A DNA stretch of 64,000 nucleotides from Nephromyces sp. MM_2019 (lineage: Eukaryota; Apicomplexa; Aconoidasida; Nephromycida), in the NCBI GenBank assembly GCA_015657535.1, contig JADHZB010002016.1, positions 2,136-66,135 of the forward strand, given 5' to 3'. The translations under genes were made by a program, and so were the position numbers. Numbering within the stretch: the stretch's first letter is position 1; every line of letters begins with the position of its first letter. The notes below the pieces were generated by a model, which made no database searches, was not told the origin of the DNA, and was given only the letters and a program-made list of their open reading frames with translations. Of the stretch, positions 61,346 through 64,000 are shown piece after piece.

Positions 61346-62420
61346 TTTCATTAGGGCAATATATTATAGCATTATAATTTATTTTAAAGCAAAGATTAGA
61401 TGTGTTACGCAAAAGAATAAAAATTCCACATATTTTAAAACGTTTTTTTTAGTTGTTTTTTACTAGGTTGTTATATTTTTTATGTCATACACACACACAT
61501 TATACATCGAAACACTATGTATAATAAATTTACATATATACTATCATACTCCGTCTCGCACTTACTACTATATATATATAATTAATTATATATAGACATA
61601 AAATTACACACAGGCATATAGACAAATACACACACATCTATGTATATACATTCATGAACATGCTTAGACATCCACCCACAAGTATATACACATGCACATT
61701 TACAATCTATACACACTAACATATATTTAATTCATCCGCACACATACATACACTTGTATAGAAATAAAAAACTACTAGATTTATTTGTTTACACAAATGC
61801 ATACAACTATATAGATAGAGATACTACACACACGCTTTTATTTTATGATATGAATGTCATTCAATAGGGAAATAAACTCCAACTAAATACATATATATAA
61901 ATATAAACAACACTAAACTCTTAAATAAGGTAAAAAATATAACAAATATCTATAAATTAATTTATAAAATTAAATTTATAACTTAATTATACACTTAAGA
62001 GCTAACTCAATTATTTGTTCTCTTCTTTAATCTATTTATCGATAATTGTAGATACATACACATTTTGTTATTAATTATCTAGTTAAACATACTTTAACAA
62101 TTATATCACACAGTCGTCAATATATATTACACATTTTATTACAAACATAAACATCTTTTACAAATTGATCAATGCTTCTACATATTGATTAATCAACATT
62201 TCTACACATTGATTAATCATATTTCTAATTATTAATTGATAATATATATACATACAATAATTAATTAATATTTTTACACATTTATTAATATATTTACTTA
62301 CACACTAATTTTATATATTAATTTTTCCCCTTAATTATCGGGACATGATAGTATCTAGAATAGCCCTCATATTTGTCATTATGGCACTAACACGTGCCAC
62401 ATCCATGTTATCAAGTAATC
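61346..62420. other. AT-rich spacer with CA runs
   Basis: AT-rich with scattered ACACAC runs at 61490-61850. A less biased patch at about 62335-62410 just precedes the next repeat array. No gene recognised. Confidence 0.5.
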
Positions 62421-62424
62421 ATGT

Positions 62425-62800
62425 GTGTATGTACTGTGTATGTAATATGTATCTAATGTGTATGTAATGTGTATGTAATATGTATGTAGTGTGTATGTAA
62501 TATGTATGTAATGTGTATGTAATATGTATGTAATGTGTATGTAATATGTATGTAATGTGTATGTAATATGTATGTAATATGTATCTAATGTGTATGTAAT
62601 ATGTATGTAGTGTGTATGTAATATGTATCTAATGTGTATGTAATATGTATCTAATGTGTATGTAATATGTATCTAATGTGTATGTAATATGTATCTAATG
62701 TGTATGTAATATGTATGTAATGTGTATGTAATATGTATGTAATGTGTATGTAATATGTATGTAATGTGTATGTAATATGTATGTAATGTGTATGTGTGTG
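62425..62800. repeat. 22-bp tandem array built from two 11-mers
   Basis: About 17 copies of a 22-bp unit, GTAATATGTATCTAATGTGTAT, with the variant GTAATATGTATGTAATGTGTAT. Each unit is two similar 11-mers. The two variants are clustered (CTAA copies mainly at 62580-62715), which suggests local block duplication. The array ends in GTGTATTTAGATT repeats at about 62800-62850. Confidence 0.88.
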
Positions 62801-63093
62801 TAGATTGTGTATTTAGATTGTGTATTTAGATTGTGTATTTGTCAATAGATTGTGTATGTATATTGCGGGTGTGTATTGCTTGTATATGCTATGTTATGTA
62901 ATTATATTACGAGACTGTGTGTAGAGGATATGTATTGAATGTCTTTGTAAATGTTTACACATATTGTGTATGTATTTATCTGCATCTGTGCTTGTATGTA
63001 TGCCTAAATGTATACTTATAAACATATATATATATATATATTAGTGTATGTTCATGTATGTGTGTATATAATATACAAACAGAAAGACGATTA

Positions 63094-64000
63094 ATGGCAC
63101 CATGGTCGAGCACAACAAAACGCGTCAAAACAACACATTCGGCATATGAAGAGCGTAGACCACAATACTTCAAGAATAAGGATGGAAATAAAATGTCTTA
63201 CTGGCATGATATCCCCCTCAAAACAGGTGTGTACGCATGTGTTTATCTATGTGCACATATTTATACATCACGTGTGTATCTTAGTATGCATATCTCTATA
63301 TATCAAGTGTGTATATCTTAATGTGTTTGTGATGTTTACTAAATGACTATATGTATTGCAATTGTAGAAGGTGGACTATTTAACATGTTGGTTGAAATCC
63401 CCAAGTTGACATATGCCAAAATGGAAATGTCTAAAGATTCAAAACACAACCCAATTGTACAAGATCAGAAAAATGGGTAAAACATTTTAAATAGATTTAC
63501 AGTGTACACCTAGATTACACATAGTTTACACAACATAACATTCAATATGTGTGAAAATCATTATTATTCAGTATTTACATTTACAAATACAATTATCTTT
63601 TCAAACCACATTTATCAATTTACAAACACGCACATATCCCCATCTTTCAATATTCATTCCCTAAATAATCCCTGCCGCACATCCACAATCTCTCCCATTC
63701 CTTCCTCCCCCCCTACACACACACTTAACACCACCGCCCCCCCTACACCCCCTTAGCTGCCCCCGTTTCTATTCGGGACCTATTTATTGGAATTATGGGG
63801 CATTCCCACAAACATGGGAAAATCCACACACCACCAGTGATGCAAACACATTTAATTCAAAAGGTGATAATGACCCTGTAGATGTTGTTGAAATTGGCGA
63901 AGCTGCACACCCCACTGGCTCTATTATAGAAGTTAAAGTATTAGGTGCATTGAGTTTAATTGATCAAGATGAACTTGATTGGAAGATAATTGTTATTAAC
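63094..64000 (+). CDS. PPA: Soluble inorganic pyrophosphatase, 3' end cut by window
   Basis: Exons seen: 63094-63226, 63368-63476 and 63757 to the window edge. The enzyme splits pyrophosphate into two phosphates and pulls biosynthetic reactions forward. Family I motifs are clear: LFNMLVEIPKLTYAKMEM, KHNPIVQDQKNG, IYWNYGAFPQTWENP and the metal-binding DNDPVDVVEIG, followed by IIEVKVLGALSLIDQDELDW. About 90-100 C-terminal residues are missing beyond the window. The ATG at 63094 is the first in a sensible context, but the frame is open upstream to an earlier acceptor-like site, so an additional 5' exon is possible. Exon 3 is distinctly richer in G+C than other exons in the window, and intron 2 is a strong C/T tract just before the acceptor. 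Confidence 0.93.

Noticed and set aside
1..64000. tRNA, rRNA, snRNA, CRISPR, insertion sequences, phage or bacterial defence genes
   Set aside because: No A/B-box pair, rRNA core, U6 core, spaced direct repeats with unique spacers, transposase or bacterial gene features were recognised on reading both strands; a covariance-model scan was not possible.

Overview
The window looks like nuclear DNA of an AT-rich, intron-rich unicellular eukaryote, most likely an apicomplexan or a close alveolate relative. The reasons are: long AT-rich spacers; many short GT-AG introns with AT-rich bodies; a cytochrome bc1 Rieske protein of alveolate type with a long N-terminal extension; a BolA protein behind what looks like a signal-plus-transit leader; Asn/His/Thr-rich low-complexity tails; and no operons, Shine-Dalgarno sites or phage and plasmid genes. 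I cannot name the species. No tRNA or rRNA gene, CRISPR array or transposon was recognised by reading. Most gene models here were built by hand from splice signals, with reading phase checked across every junction.

Layout. 1-590 is a stack of 17-21 bp CA-rich satellites. They run directly into the 3' end of a minus-strand CCCH zinc-finger gene (585-5570), whose C-terminal tail of about 925 residues is rich in CA-repeat-encoded Thr-His. 5.6-11.6 kb is mostly TG/CA low-complexity DNA with a 17-bp minisatellite at 8.57-8.96 kb. 11.7-15.1 kb holds two minus-strand genes: a BolA protein and thymidylate kinase. 16.9-31.1 kb carries a membrane-anchored UBE2J-type ubiquitin-conjugating enzyme, an inositol monophosphatase-family enzyme, a Gln/Pro/Asn-rich hypothetical protein (minus), a 1548-residue TTC7-like TPR protein in one exon, a myristoylated Arf-like protein with damaged GTPase motifs, and an 8-exon small Cys-containing protein that has no long ORF. 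32.3-35.6 kb (minus) has glutamine-dependent NAD+ synthetase and a small membrane protein. 37.7-50.5 kb has the Rieske protein, a multi-KH (vigilin-like) RNA-binding protein, a multi-exon secreted hypothetical protein (minus) and an RNF10-like RING protein. 52.0-57.7 kb has a drug/metabolite-type transporter and a short lipoyl-domain protein. 57.7-63.0 kb is AT-rich spacer that passes into 22/23-bp tandem repeats. A soluble inorganic pyrophosphatase starts at about 63.1 kb and is cut by the window edge.

Functionally these are scattered housekeeping genes: mitochondrial respiration and 2-oxoacid dehydrogenase, NAD+ and dTTP synthesis, Fe-S/BolA, ER-associated ubiquitination, phosphoinositide/TPR trafficking, translation-linked RNA binding, and pyrophosphate removal. 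They are not a cluster. The most unusual item is the lipoyl protein at 55905-57698. It joins an E2o-like lipoyl domain to motifs resembling Kgd4/MRPS36, the subunit that holds E3 on the 2-oxoglutarate dehydrogenase complex, and it has no acyltransferase core.
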